A stretch of DNA of 64,000 nt from Streptomyces sp. TP-A0356 (GCF_001417775.1 NZ_BBZJ01000018.1:1-64000), one strand, 5' to 3'. Counted from the first letter of the stretch, positions 8,110-17,460 are shown. Numbers and translations: made by a program. Notes: generated by a model not told the origin, from the sequence alone.

Positions 8110-9963
8110 TCAGCCCAGCTTGCCGACGTCCCGCACCGCGCCCCGGTCGGCGCTCGTCGCCATCGCGGCGTAGGCGCGCAGGGCGGCCGAGACCTTGCGG
8201 TCGCGGCTCGCCGGGGCGTACACGCCGTGCAGGGCGGCGCGGCGGGTGTCCAGCTCCTCGTCGGCGACCAGGAGGTCGATCGTGCGGTTCGGGATGTCGA
8301 TGCGGATGCGGTCCCCGTCCCGGACCAGGGCGATGGTGCCGCCCGAGGCAGCCTCGGGGGACGCGTGGCCGATCGACAGGCCCGAGGTGCCGCCGGAGAA
8401 GCGGCCGTCCGTGATCAGCGCGCAGGCCTTGCCCAGGCCGCGGCCCTTCAGATACGAGGTCGGGTACAGCATCTCCTGCATGCCCGGGCCGCCCTTCGGG
8501 CCCTCGTAGCGGATGACGACGACGTCACCCTCCTTGATCTGCTTCGTCAGGATCTTCTCGACGGCCTCCTCCTGCGACTCGCAGACGACCGCCGGCCCCT
8601 CGAACGTCCAGATCGACTCATCGACGCCCGCCGTCTTCACCACGCAGCCGTCGACGGCGAGGTTGCCCCGGAGCACTGCCAGGCCGCCGTCCTTCGAGTA
8701 CGCGTGCTCGGCCGAGCGGATGCAGCCGTTCTCCGCGTCCACGTCCAGGGCCTCCCAGCGCTCGGACTGGGAGAAGGCCTCGGCCGAGCGCACACAGCCG
8801 GGTGCCGCGTGCCACAGCTCCACCGCCTCGGCGGACGGGGAACCGCCGCGGATGTCCCACGTCTTGAGCCACTCCCCGAGAGAGGGGCTGTGGACCGAGT
8901 GCACGTCCTCGTTCAGCAGGCCCGCCCGGTGCAGTTCGCCGAGGAGGGCGGGGATGCCGCCGGCGCGGTGCACGTCCTCCATGTAGTACGTGCGGTCCTT
9001 GGCGACGTTCGGGGCGACCTTCGCCAGGCAGGGGACCCGGCGCGAGACCTCGTCGATCTCCGACAGGCCGAACGGGACGCCCGCCTCCTGCGCCGCCGCC
9101 AGCAGGTGCAGGATCGTGTTGGTCGAACCGCCCATCGCGATGTCGAGCGCCATGGCGTTCTCGAAGGCCGCGAAGGTGGCGATGTCGCGGGGCAGGACGG
9201 TCTCGTCGTCCTGCTCGTAGTAGCGGCGGGTCAGGTCCATGACCGTGCGGGCCGCGTTCTCGTACAGCGCACGGCGGGCCGTGTGCGTCGCCAGGACCGA
9301 TCCGTTGCCGGGCAGGGAGAGACCGATCGCCTCGGTCAGGCAGTTCATCGAGTTGGCCGTGAACATGCCGGAGCAGGAGCCACAGGTCGGACAGGCGTTC
9401 TCCTCGATACGGAGGATGTCCTCGTCGGAGACCTTGTCGTTGGCGGCGTCGGCGATCGCGTCGATCAGGTCGAGGGTACGCACCGTGCCGTCGACCAGGG
9501 TGGCCCGGCCGGCCTCCATCGGGCCGCCGGAGACGAAGACCGTCGGGATGTTCAGGCGCAGGGCCGCCATCAGCATGCCCGGAGTGATCTTGTCGCAGTT
9601 GGAGATGCAGACCAGGGCGTCGGCGCAGTGCGCCTCGACCATGTACTCCACGCTGTCCGCGATCAGATCGCGAGAGGGCAGGCTGTAGAGCATGCCGCCG
9701 TGACCCATGGCGATGCCGTCGTCCACCGCGATCGTGTTGAACTCGCGCGGGATGCCGCCGGCCTCCCTGATCGCCTCGCTGACGATCCGGCCGACCGGCT
9801 GGAGGTGGGTGTGGCCCGGCACGAACTCCGTGAAGGAGTTGGCGACCGCGATGATCGGCTTCCGTCCGATGTCCGCACCGGGTACACCGGAGGCGCGCAT
9901 CAGGGCGCGGGCGCCCGCCATGTTGCGGCCGTGGGTGACTGTGCGGGACCTCAGCTCGGGCAT
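8110..9963 (-). CDS. ilvD: Dihydroxy-acid dehydratase
   Basis: Dehydrates 2,3-dihydroxy-isovalerate and 2,3-dihydroxy-3-methylvalerate to the keto acids of valine and isoleucine synthesis; an Fe-S enzyme. At 617 aa it is the long IlvD form. Recognisable blocks are HGRNMAGARALMRA at the N-terminus, ISNCDKITPGMLMAA, and CPTCGSCSGMFTANSMNCL with the cluster cysteines. The start is ATG 9963 with AAGGAG about 9 nt upstream; the open frame continues to 10053 without ribosome-site support. It stands alone, away from other ilv genes. Confidence 0.96.
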   Translation of the reverse strand: MPELRSRTVTHGRNMAGARALMRASGVPGADIGRKPIIAVANSFTEFVPGHTHLQPVGRIVSEAIREAGGIPREFNTIAVDDGIAMGHGGMLYSLPSRDLIADSVEYMVEAHCADALVCISNCDKITPGMLMAALRLNIPTVFVSGGPMEAGRATLVDGTVRTLDLIDAIADAANDKVSDEDILRIEENACPTCGSCSGMFTANSMNCLTEAIGLSLPGNGSVLATHTARRALYENAARTVMDLTRRYYEQDDETVLPRDIATFAAFENAMALDIAMGGSTNTILHLLAAAQEAGVPFGLSEIDEVSRRVPCLAKVAPNVAKDRTYYMEDVHRAGGIPALLGELHRAGLLNEDVHSVHSPSLGEWLKTWDIRGGSPSAEAVELWHAAPGCVRSAEAFSQSERWEALDVDAENGCIRSAEHAYSKDGGLAVLRGNLAVDGCVVKTAGVDESIWTFEGPAVVCESQEEAVEKILTKQIKEGDVVVIRYEGPKGGPGMQEMLYPTSYLKGRGLGKACALITDGRFSGGTSGLSIGHASPEAASGGTIALVRDGDRIRIDIPNRTIDLLVADEELDTRRAALHGVYAPASRDRKVSAALRAYAAMATSADRGAVRDVGKLG

Positions 9964-10166
9964 CGTCGCTCGCTCCTTCGGAGAGTTCTGACTCACGTCG
10001 AGCGTACGCCGGTGCTCCAAGGGACGGACACGAGTGTCCGGCATACGGGACATGCGTCTCGGGCGGCGGCTGGGGAACGGGGGCGTGAGGGGGCGCGGGG
10101 GCGTGAAGGGGGGCGCGCGGGCGCGGTGTGGCTGCGGGCGGGAGGCGAAGGCCGTTCGCCTGAGGG

Positions 10167-10796
10167 TCAGGGGTTCGTCAGGTGGCCCTGGACCACCGGG
10201 GCCAGTCGGGCCACGAGTTGTTCCAGGTCGGCCGAGGCCAGTGGCTCGACCTTGATCACGTACCGCAGCATCGCGACCCCGACCAGCTGCGCGGCCGCCA
10301 ACTCGACGCGCAGCTCCGCGTCCGGCAGGTCGAGACCGCCGGCGATACGGCGCAGCAGCTGCGCCGCGACCAGACGGCGGAAGACGGCCGCCGCGCTCTC
10401 GTTGTTCACGGCGGACCGCACGATCGCCAGCAGGGGCGTACGGGTCGTGGGGTTCTCCCAGATGCCGAGGACGAAGCGGGTGAGCCGCTCCCCGACGGCC
10501 TCGCGCGGCCCCTGGGCGATCGTGTCCGGCGCGCTCAGGGCGGGTGCGAAGGCGACCTCGATCGCGGCCTCGAAGACCTGTTCCTTGGTGCCGAAGTAGT
10601 GGTGCACCAGCGCGGAGTCCACCCCGGCGGCCTTGGCGATGCCCCGCACCGACGTCTTCTCGTAGCCGCGCTCGGAGAACTCCTCGCGGGCCGCCTCCAG
10701 GATGCGGTCGCGGGTGGCGGGGGCGGCCGCCGTCTCCGTACGGCTGGGCCGTCCTCTGCCGCGGCGGACGCGGCCCGCCCCGGTCGCCTCGGTCAC
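10167..10796 (-). CDS. TetR family transcriptional regulator
   Basis: 209 aa. After a basic Arg/Gly N-terminus comes the TetR helix-turn-helix (about 30-76): ILEAAREEFSERGYEKTSVR, then GVDSALVHHYFGTKEQ. The ligand domain is all-helical and resembles the C-terminal domain of the common Streptomyces TetR family. The start is GTG 10796 with GAGCGAGGTG upstream. It is the last gene of a possible Ppx - isomerase - TetR run (16-nt gap to the isomerase). The target is unknown. Confidence 0.9.
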   Translation of the reverse strand: MTEATGAGRVRRGRGRPSRTETAAAPATRDRILEAAREEFSERGYEKTSVRGIAKAAGVDSALVHHYFGTKEQVFEAAIEVAFAPALSAPDTIAQGPREAVGERLTRFVLGIWENPTTRTPLLAIVRSAVNNESAAAVFRRLVAAQLLRRIAGGLDLPDAELRVELAAAQLVGVAMLRYVIKVEPLASADLEQLVARLAPVVQGHLTNP

Positions 10797-10812
10797 GGGC
10801 GGAACACCTCGC

Positions 10813-11637
10813 TCACCCGCGGGGCACCTTCAGGGCCGACGCGAGGTGCAGACGCGTGAAGGCGAGGGCCTCCGCGAGATCGGCCTCGCGCTCGGCGCCG
10901 GACATGGCGCGGCGGGTGTTGACCTCGATGACCACGTACCCGTCGAAGCCGGTGAGCGCCAGCCGTTCCAGGACCTCGGCGCAGGGCTGGATGCCACGGC
11001 CGGGGACCAGGTGCTCGTCCTTGTTGGAGCCGTTGCCGTCGGCGAGGTGGACATGGCCGAGGCGGTCGCCCATGCGGTCGAGCATCTGCAGGGCGTCGGT
11101 ACGGGCCGTCGCGGTGTGGCTGAGGTCGATCGTGAAGTGGCGGTAGTCGTCCCTCGTGACGTCCCAGTCGGGCGCGTACGCGAGCATCTCGCGGTCCCGG
11201 TAGCGCCACGGATACATGTTCTCGACGGCGAACCGCACATCCGTCTCGTCCGCCATGCGCCAGATCCCGTCCACGAAGTCGCGGGCGTACTGGCGCTGCC
11301 AGCGGAAGGGCGGATGGACCACGACGGCGCCCGCGCCCAGCTTCTCGGCGGCGGCCCGGGCCCGCTGGAGCTTGGCCCACGGGTCGGTCGACCAGACGCG
11401 CTGCGTGATCAGCAGACAGGGGGCGTGGACGGCGAGAACGGGGATCTGGTGGTAGTCGCTGAGCCGGCGCAGCGCCTCGATGTCCTGGCTGACCGGATCG
11501 GTCCAGACCATGACCTCGACCCCGTCGTACCCGAGGCGCGCGGCGATCTCGAAGGCCGTCGCGGTCGACTCCGGATAGACGGAGGCCGTCGACAGGGCGA
11601 CCTTCGCATCCGGGATGCGCACCGCTGGTTCTGCCAC
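10813..11637 (-). CDS. Sugar phosphate isomerase/epimerase (AP endonuclease 2 fold)
   Basis: 274 aa. A TIM-barrel protein of the xylose-isomerase-like family, with metal-binding blocks HAPCLL, VVVHPPFRWQ, AVENMYPW, DLSHTAT, HVHLADG and VIEVNT along the chain. The substrate is not deducible. The start is GTG 11637 (VAEPAVRIPDAKV): TACCCT ends 7 nt upstream, the leaderless geometry found throughout this window, and the family begins here. Longer frames upstream are unsupported. A TetR gene follows at once. Confidence 0.9.
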   Translation of the reverse strand: MAEPAVRIPDAKVALSTASVYPESTATAFEIAARLGYDGVEVMVWTDPVSQDIEALRRLSDYHQIPVLAVHAPCLLITQRVWSTDPWAKLQRARAAAEKLGAGAVVVHPPFRWQRQYARDFVDGIWRMADETDVRFAVENMYPWRYRDREMLAYAPDWDVTRDDYRHFTIDLSHTATARTDALQMLDRMGDRLGHVHLADGNGSNKDEHLVPGRGIQPCAEVLERLALTGFDGYVVIEVNTRRAMSGAEREADLAEALAFTRLHLASALKVPRG

Positions 11638-11786
11638 GAGGGACAGGGTACGGGGCGCCGCCTTGACATGGAGGGCCGGATGCGATGCGACGAAGTGTGG
11701 GAAGGGGCACAGCGGCCGGATGTCGCCGGTGCCGGGATCGTACGGGCGTTCCCTCCCGGCCCGGGGCTGAGCGGCACCGTGACCTA

Positions 11787-11850
11787 GGGCCCCTGACACG
11801 GCGGACGTGCGGGAACGGCGGGAAGTCGGCCACCGTCTCCCCAGGGGCCC
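11787..11850 (-). terminator. Possible long-loop terminator after ppx
   Basis: GGGCCCCTG (11787-11795) is complementary to CAGGGGCCC (11842-11850), abutting the stop codon of the Ppx gene. The 46-nt loop makes it weaker than the other terminators here. Confidence 0.35.
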
Positions 11851-12783
11851 CTACGCCTCCGCCATGTGATCGAGCCGGCGCAGGATCACACCCTCCCGCA
11901 GCGCCCACGGGCAGATCTCCACCGTCTCCACCGCGAACAGGTCCATCGCGCCCTCCGCGACCAGCGCCCCGGCCAGGAGCTGGCTCGAGCGGCCCTCGGA
12001 GACTCCCGGGAGGTCCGCGCGTTCCACGGCCGTCATCCCGGCGAGCCGCGGTACCCACGCCTCAAGGGACTCCCGCTTGAGCTCGCGCTGCACGTACAGC
12101 CCGTCCGCGGAGCGCGCCGCCCCCGCGAGGCGGGCGAGCTGCTTGAACGTCTTGGAGGTGGCGACGACGTGGTCGGGCGACCCCAGGCGGCTGAACTCGC
12201 CGACCGTACGGGCGATCTCGGCCCGTACCCGGCGGCGCAGCGCCTTCACGTCGGCCGGGTCCGGCGGGTCCCCGTGCAGCCAGGCCGCAGTCAGCCGGCC
12301 GGCGCCCAGCGGCAGCGACACCGCCGCGTCGGGTTCCTCGTCCATGCCGTACGCGATCTCCAGCGAGCCGCCGCCGATGTCGAGGACCAGCAGCTTGCCC
12401 GCCGACCAGCCGAACCAGCGGCGGGCCGCGAGGAAGGTCAGCCGCGCCTCCTCCTCGCCGGTCAGCACCTGGAGCTCGACGCCGGTGGCGTCCTTGACCT
12501 GGTCCAGCACGTCGTCCGCGTTGCTCGCCTCGCGCACCGCGGAGGTGGCGAACGGCAGCAGGTCCTCGACGCCCTTGTCCTCGGCCGCCTGCAGGGCGTC
12601 CAGGACGACGGCGATCAGCTTGTGGACCCCCTCGGTGCCGATGGCCCCGCTGTCATCGAGGAGTTCGGCGAGCCGCAGCTCCGCCTTGTGCGAGTGCGCG
12701 GGCAGCGGGCGCGCGCCGGGGTGGGCGTCCACCACCAGCAGATGCACCGTGTTCGAACCCACGTCGAGGACACCGAGTCTCAT
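11851..12783 (-). CDS. ppx: Ppx/GppA-family phosphatase
   Basis: 310 aa, the short actinobacterial Ppx form. ASKHA fold: phosphate-1 loop LGVLDVGSNTVHLLV (3-17) and phosphate-2 loop LVLDIGGGSLEI, with the catalytic-type Glu in EEARL between them. Family members hydrolyse polyphosphate or pppGpp; which one is not decidable here. The start is ATG 12783: TAGCGT ends 7 nt upstream, so the mRNA is probably leaderless. It is divergent from a Cys-rich gene with only 71 nt between. Confidence 0.93.
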   Translation of the reverse strand: MRLGVLDVGSNTVHLLVVDAHPGARPLPAHSHKAELRLAELLDDSGAIGTEGVHKLIAVVLDALQAAEDKGVEDLLPFATSAVREASNADDVLDQVKDATGVELQVLTGEEEARLTFLAARRWFGWSAGKLLVLDIGGGSLEIAYGMDEEPDAAVSLPLGAGRLTAAWLHGDPPDPADVKALRRRVRAEIARTVGEFSRLGSPDHVVATSKTFKQLARLAGAARSADGLYVQRELKRESLEAWVPRLAGMTAVERADLPGVSEGRSSQLLAGALVAEGAMDLFAVETVEICPWALREGVILRRLDHMAEA

Positions 12784-12854
12784 GTACGGAACGCTACTGC
12801 CAGTACGACGATCCACAGTCTCCGGAGCGGTGCGGGGCCACTTACCCTGGTTGC
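12784..12854. promoter_or_regulatory. Back-to-back leaderless promoters
   Basis: Minus strand: TAGCGT (complement of 12791-12796) ends 7 nt before the ppx ATG. Plus strand: TACCCT (12843-12848) ends 6 nt before GTG 12855. All promoter elements of both genes must therefore lie in or around these 71 bases. Confidence 0.55.
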
Positions 12855-13721
12855 GTGCCAAAGACGAAAAAGGCGAAGACCGACAAATCCTCCAAGGGTT
12901 CGAAGGAACCTTCGCAGGCGAAGGTGTCCCGGTCCCTGAAGGCCTCCCGACTGAGCGACGAGAAGGGGCTCGACTTCGCGCGCGCGTGGGTGGAGTTTCC
13001 GGATCCGGCCGACGACGAGCAGGTCTTCCGGTGCGATCTGACATGGCTGACCTCGCGCTGGAACTGCATCTTCGGAAGCGGCTGCCAGGGCATCCAGGCG
13101 GGCCGCGCGGACGACGGGTGCTGCACGCTGGGCGCGCACTTCTCGGACGAGGACGACGAGAAGCGGGTGGCCCAGCACGTGGCACGGCTGACGCCGGAGA
13201 TCTGGCAGCACCATGACGTGGGCATGGAGACCGGCTGGGTCGCGGAGGACGACGAGGGTTCCCGGCAGACCCGCCCGTACCAGGGGTCGTGCATCTTCCA
13301 GAACCGGCCCGGGTTCCCGGGCGGAGCCGGCTGCTCGCTGCACATCCTCGCGCTGCGGGAGGGCCGCGAGCCTCTGGAGACCAAGCCGGACGTCTGCTGG
13401 CAGCTGCCGATCCGACGGACGTACGAGTGGATCGACCGGCCCGACGACACCCGGGTCCTGCAGATCTCGATCGGCGAGTACGACCGCCGGGGCTGGGGCC
13501 CGGGCGGCCACGACCTGCACTGGTGGTGCACATCGGCGACATCGGCGCACGGCGCGGGCGAGCCGGTGTACGTCTCGTACCGCGCGGAGCTGACCGAGCT
13601 GATGGGCAAGGCGGGGTACGACCGCCTGGCCGAGCTGTGCGAGCAGCGTCTGGCCTCGCAGCTGCCGCTGCTGGCGCCGCACCCCGCCGATCCCGCCGCC
13701 CCCGCGGACCCGGCGGGCTGA
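12855..13721 (+). CDS. Cysteine-rich conserved protein, unknown function
   Basis: 288 aa. A Lys/Ser-rich basic N-terminus (about 1-35) is followed by a soluble domain with at least nine cysteines, including CIFGSGCQG, GCCTLG, SCIFQN, CSLH and VCWQL, suggesting a metal or Fe-S site of the CxxxCC chelating type. His and Trp clusters (HDLHWWC) follow, and the tail is Ala/Pro-rich. I recognise it as widely conserved in Streptomyces but know no function. Start GTG 12855 is leaderless by the TACCCT-N6 rule. Confidence 0.82.
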   Translation: MPKTKKAKTDKSSKGSKEPSQAKVSRSLKASRLSDEKGLDFARAWVEFPDPADDEQVFRCDLTWLTSRWNCIFGSGCQGIQAGRADDGCCTLGAHFSDEDDEKRVAQHVARLTPEIWQHHDVGMETGWVAEDDEGSRQTRPYQGSCIFQNRPGFPGGAGCSLHILALREGREPLETKPDVCWQLPIRRTYEWIDRPDDTRVLQISIGEYDRRGWGPGGHDLHWWCTSATSAHGAGEPVYVSYRAELTELMGKAGYDRLAELCEQRLASQLPLLAPHPADPAAPADPAG

Positions 13722-13755
13722 GGACGCGAACCCGCGCGCACGGTGATCGCGGCGC

Positions 13756-15480
13756 CTACGAGGACGGGCTCGGGGCGCCGTCGGCGCTGGGCGTCGGCGT
13801 CGAGGGCGGCGGGTCGGAGGCGGGCGGAGTCGTGGGCGGGGGGTCCGTCGGTGCAGGGACGCTGGGCGTGGGGTCCGGGCCGCTCGACGGAGGGACGCTC
13901 GGCGCGGGCGTGGACGGGCCGGTGTGCACGGGAGTGGGGCGCGGGTCGGGCGGGCCCGCCGTCCCGTACCCGTCGATCGTGACCACGGCGCCCGCTGGGG
14001 CCACCGCCACGCGCGCGTGCCAGGGGCCGGAAGGCTCGTGGAGATGGTCGACGTAGATCCGGACCGTGAACGATTCGCCCGGCGCGAGCGTCCCCGAGGA
14101 CTGGCTCACATAGAGCCAGGAGGCAACCGTGGACACGGACCAGTGGACCGGTGAACTCCCGGACGCGGTCAGTTTGACCAGGGTCGTGGTGCCGTCGTTG
14201 CCGGCCGCCACCGCCAGGTCCCCCGCCGCGGGGGTTCCCGTCCGCACGCCGATGACCTCGACGGAGACATCGGGCGAGCGGCCGTCCTTGCCGAAGCGGG
14301 CGTCGGGCTTCGCACGCGCGTTGCCCGCGTTCTCGTAGCCGCCCGCGCCCTCACCGCCGAGCATGTCGGGGCCGTGCGCCTCGCGCGCCGTGGCGGTGCG
14401 GCCGTCCGCGGCCTCGCCGGTGAGAGGGCCGCGGTAGGCGGCCCACAGGGCGATGACCGGGGCCGCGACCACGGTGGCGACGACGGTCGTGGTGACGGCA
14501 CGCGCGCGCAGCCGGTCGCGGCGGGCCGCGTGGTCCTTCGGGTCCATGGGGAAACCGCGCCGGTCGAAGCGGGGGGCCGCGCCCCTCGCGCGTGGAGCGT
14601 GGGTCATCGCCGCGTCCAGGGCCGCGCGAGGAGCCGCGAGGACGGGAAGCGCGGCGGGTGTGACGCTGGTGCCGGGCCAGCTGCCGGGGACCGCGCGCTC
14701 GGCGGTGCGGCGGCAGCGCGGGCAGTCGTCCACATGCCGGACGAGCTCCCGGCGCAGGGTGGCGCTCAGGACGAGCTGGGGGTCGCCGGTGAGGTGGGCG
14801 ACGCTCGGGCAGCTGCCGGTCTCGACGACGGCGAGGGCGGCCCGGGTGCGCTCGACCTCGCAGGCGGCGGAGGCCAGGAGCTCACGCGCGGCGGCCTGCC
14901 CCATGCCGAGCACGGCGGCCACCTCTTGGGGGGTGAGCTGATGGCGCACGGCCAGTTCGAGCGCCTCGCGCTGCTCGGGGGTCGTACCGGCGGCCTCCGG
15001 CCAGGCGAGCTGGGTGAGCTCCCGCCGACGCAGCTCCTGGGCCTCCTCGGAGACCGGTTCGGCGCCGACCGCCCCGGCGGCACGCCGGTCGGCGGCCTCG
15101 GGCTGCGGGCCGTGTCGGCGCCCGGCGGCGTGCCCCGCCCGGCGGCGCCGCCTGGCCTCGGCGAGTCGCCGCAGACAGGACCAGCGGGCGAGGGCGTACA
15201 GCCAGGCACGAAGCCCGTCGGGGGCCTCCGGACCGCGTGTGCCGCGTCGCTCGGCGAGCGCGAGGGCGTCGCCCAGGGCGGCGGTCGCCGCGTCGTGGTC
15301 GCACAGCACGGACAGGCAGTAGGTGAACAGGCCGTCCAGGTAGGGCTCGTAGGGCGCGGGCGGGTGTGCCGCGCTGCGGGTCTTCGCGCCACGAGGCGCG
15401 CCCACCCGCTCGTAGGCGTCTTTGCGCGCCGGGTGTGCGCCGCTGGCGTCTGTGGAGGTCTCCGGCCTGCTGCTCATCAC
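13756..15480 (-). CDS. Membrane-tethered sigma-like/anti-sigma protein with BACON domain
   Basis: 574 aa with four modules. (1) Region about 40-215 resembles ECF sigma regions 2 and 4: LFTYCLSVLCDHDAATAALGDA, RAWLYALARWSCLRR, then TPEQREALELAVRHQLTPQE and VAAVLGMGQAAARELLASA. (2) About 250-270 is a zinc anti-sigma-like motif, RHVDDCPRCRR. (3) One membrane helix, about 330-352. (4) An outside domain (about 415-505) with the BACON pattern WSVSTVASWLYVSQSSGTLAPG, then a Pro/Ser/Thr tail. Single-chain sigma/anti-sigma fusions of this type are known in actinobacterial ECF groups. Start GTG 15480 is leaderless (TACGGT-N7); ATG 15477 is possible. Confidence 0.85.
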   Translation of the reverse strand: MMSSRPETSTDASGAHPARKDAYERVGAPRGAKTRSAAHPPAPYEPYLDGLFTYCLSVLCDHDAATAALGDALALAERRGTRGPEAPDGLRAWLYALARWSCLRRLAEARRRRRAGHAAGRRHGPQPEAADRRAAGAVGAEPVSEEAQELRRRELTQLAWPEAAGTTPEQREALELAVRHQLTPQEVAAVLGMGQAAARELLASAACEVERTRAALAVVETGSCPSVAHLTGDPQLVLSATLRRELVRHVDDCPRCRRTAERAVPGSWPGTSVTPAALPVLAAPRAALDAAMTHAPRARGAAPRFDRRGFPMDPKDHAARRDRLRARAVTTTVVATVVAAPVIALWAAYRGPLTGEAADGRTATAREAHGPDMLGGEGAGGYENAGNARAKPDARFGKDGRSPDVSVEVIGVRTGTPAAGDLAVAAGNDGTTTLVKLTASGSSPVHWSVSTVASWLYVSQSSGTLAPGESFTVRIYVDHLHEPSGPWHARVAVAPAGAVVTIDGYGTAGPPDPRPTPVHTGPSTPAPSVPPSSGPDPTPSVPAPTDPPPTTPPASDPPPSTPTPSADGAPSPSS

Positions 15481-15487
15481 CTGTGCG

Positions 15488-15515
15488 ACCGTAGGCGCCC
15501 AAGGGCGGCGCCTAC
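15488..15515 (-). promoter_or_regulatory. -10 element and perfect 25-bp palindrome upstream of the sigma/BACON gene
   Basis: GTAGGCGCC (15491-15499), a 7-nt spacer and GGCGCCTAC (15507-15515) form a perfect inverted repeat. The minus-strand -10 TACGGT (complement of 15488-15493) overlaps its inner edge and ends 7 nt from the GTG. A repressor, or an activator acting without a -35 box, could bind here. Confidence 0.5.
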
Positions 15516-15955
15516 TGCCCCCTTGCGCACATTTACTCCGTACGGGTGAGACGACCCCTCATACGGACACATGATCGGCGGATTCCCCGGCGCGTCCCCT
15601 CCGCGGGCATGCGCGGCGCTCCCGACCGGGGCGCCGGAACGGTCGCCCGCCGCGGCCCGCCGACCATGGGCCGCCGGGACCACGAGGCCTACGAGGCGTA
15701 CGAGGCATACGAGGCCTACGAGGGACGCGAGACGACAACGGACCGGTCGGCGCGGCCCCGGTCGCCGTCGTCACCCACAACCCGCCCGATCCTGGGGTGC
15801 GCCTTGTCCGATCGAGTCGTCCGAGGTCACCCACCTGCGGTTCGTGCGCCGTGGTGACGCAGTCACCGCCGGCGGCCCGGCGGCGCCGGCTCGGCCGCCG
15901 ACGGCACCCGACCCCGCCCGCCCCGGGCGGGTCCCCCGGTGTCGGTGGGCCCCGC
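15516..15955. other. Intergenic between sigma/BACON gene and radA
   Basis: About 440 nt. It holds a 9-bp tandem repeat (15681-15734), a CCCGCCC/GGGCGGG dyad (15917-15931) just before the radA -10, and a 103-codon frame (15546-15857) that includes the repeat. The frame lacks a ribosome site and family resemblance, so I do not call it a gene. Confidence 0.4.
15681..15734. repeat. 9-bp tandem repeat (TACGAGGCN)
   Basis: Copies: CACGAGGCC, TACGAGGCG, TACGAGGCA, TACGAGGCC, TACGAGGGA, then a degenerate CGCGAGACG. In one plus-strand frame it encodes Tyr-Glu-Ala repeated. The third-position drift with preserved codons is mild evidence for coding, but flanking sequence gives no support. Confidence 0.75.
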
Positions 15956-15968
15956 TACGGTTTCGTCC

Positions 15969-17378
15969 ATGGCTGCCCGTACGAAGACCACCAAGGACCG
16001 GCCGTCCTACCGCTGCACCGAGTGCGGCTGGCAGACGGCCAAGTGGCTCGGCCGCTGCCCCGAGTGCCAGGCCTGGGGGACGGTCGAGGAGTACGGCGCG
16101 CCCGCTGTGCGCACGACGACACCGGGCCGGGTGACGACCTCCGCCGTGCCCATCGGCCAGGTGGACGGGCGGCAGGCCACGGCCCGTTCCACCGGCGTGC
16201 CCGAGCTGGACCGCGTCCTCGGTGGCGGGCTCGTGCCGGGCGCGGTCGTGCTGCTCGCCGGTGAGCCGGGCGTCGGCAAGTCCACGCTGCTGCTGGACGT
16301 CGCGGCCAAGGCGGCCAATGACGAGCACCGCACGCTGTATGTGACGGGCGAGGAGTCGGCGAGCCAGGTCCGCCTGCGCGCGGACCGCATCGGGGCCATC
16401 CACGACCACCTCTATCTGGCGGCGGAGACCGATCTCGCCGCCGTCCTGGGCCACTTGGACGCGGTGAAGCCGTCGCTCCTCGTCCTCGACTCCGTACAGA
16501 CCGTCGCCTCCCCCGAGATCGACGGCGCGCCCGGCGGCATGGCCCAGGTGCGCGAGGTCGCCGGGGCGCTGATCCGCGCCTCCAAGGAGCGCGGCATGGC
16601 CACCCTCCTCGTCGGTCACGTCACCAAGGACGGCGCGATCGCGGGCCCGCGACTGCTCGAACACCTGGTGGACGTCGTCCTGCACTTCGAGGGCGACCGG
16701 CACGCGCGCCTGCGCCTCGTGCGAGGCGTCAAGAACCGGTACGGCGCGACGGACGAGGTCGGCTGCTTCGAACTGCACGACGAGGGCATCACGGGGCTCG
16801 CCGACCCGAGCGGCCTGTTCCTCACCCGCCGCGACGAGCCGGTCCCGGGCACCTGTCTGACCGTCACGCTGGAGGGCCGCCGTCCCCTGGTGGCGGAGGT
16901 CCAGGCCCTGACCGTCGACTCGCAGATCCCCTCCCCGCGGCGCACGACCTCCGGTCTGGAGACCTCCCGCGTCTCGATGATGCTCGCCGTGCTGGAGCAG
17001 CGCGGGCGGATCAGCGCGCTGGGCAAGCGGGACATCTACTCCGCGACCGTCGGCGGAGTGCGGCTCTCCGAGCCGGCCGCGGACCTGGCGATCGCGCTGG
17101 CACTGGCGAGCGCCGCGAGCGACACCCCGCTGCCCAAGAACCTGGTGGCGATCGGCGAAGTGGGTCTGGCCGGCGAGGTCAGAAGGGTGACGGGGGTGCA
17201 GCGCCGGCTGGCCGAGGCACACCGTCTGGGCTTCACCCACGCGCTCGTACCGACCGACCCGGGCAGGACCCCGGCCGGGATGAAGGTGCTGGAAGTGGCG
17301 GACATGGGGGACGCCCTGCGGGTCCTTCCGCGCTCCCGTCGCCGAGAGGCCCCACGGGACGAGGAGGACCGCCGGTAG
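15969..17378 (+). CDS. radA: DNA repair protein RadA/Sms
   Basis: A RecA-like ATPase/helicase that acts in recombinational repair by promoting branch migration. 469 aa, the family length. A four-Cys zinc finger (C16, C19, C30, C33) opens the protein, then Walker A GEPGVGKS (98-105), Walker B-type LLVLDSVQ, the RadA motif KNRYG, and a C-terminal Lon-protease-like domain (about 290-450). The start is ATG 15969 with TACGGT ending 7 nt before it (leaderless). disA follows 82 nt later, as in many Gram-positives, where RadA modulates DisA activity. Confidence 0.97.
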   Translation: MAARTKTTKDRPSYRCTECGWQTAKWLGRCPECQAWGTVEEYGAPAVRTTTPGRVTTSAVPIGQVDGRQATARSTGVPELDRVLGGGLVPGAVVLLAGEPGVGKSTLLLDVAAKAANDEHRTLYVTGEESASQVRLRADRIGAIHDHLYLAAETDLAAVLGHLDAVKPSLLVLDSVQTVASPEIDGAPGGMAQVREVAGALIRASKERGMATLLVGHVTKDGAIAGPRLLEHLVDVVLHFEGDRHARLRLVRGVKNRYGATDEVGCFELHDEGITGLADPSGLFLTRRDEPVPGTCLTVTLEGRRPLVAEVQALTVDSQIPSPRRTTSGLETSRVSMMLAVLEQRGRISALGKRDIYSATVGGVRLSEPAADLAIALALASAASDTPLPKNLVAIGEVGLAGEVRRVTGVQRRLAEAHRLGFTHALVPTDPGRTPAGMKVLEVADMGDALRVLPRSRRREAPRDEEDRR

Positions 17379-17460
17379 ACTTTGCCCTGGTCTCGCCCGT
17401 CCGTACGAACCGAGTGTGCGACACGGGAGCGCCTGAAGAACCTGCGACCGGAGGAGTGCA

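Noticed and set aside
12780..13741. Two 300-codon minus-strand frames opposite the Cys-rich gene
   Set aside because: Antisense frames; the plus-strand frame has a leaderless promoter, balanced composition and ordered cysteines.
15546..15857. 103-codon frame with Tyr-Glu-Ala repeats
   Set aside because: No ribosome site or leaderless -10 in the right place, Arg-rich unstructured flanks, no family resemblance. Kept only as a repeat.
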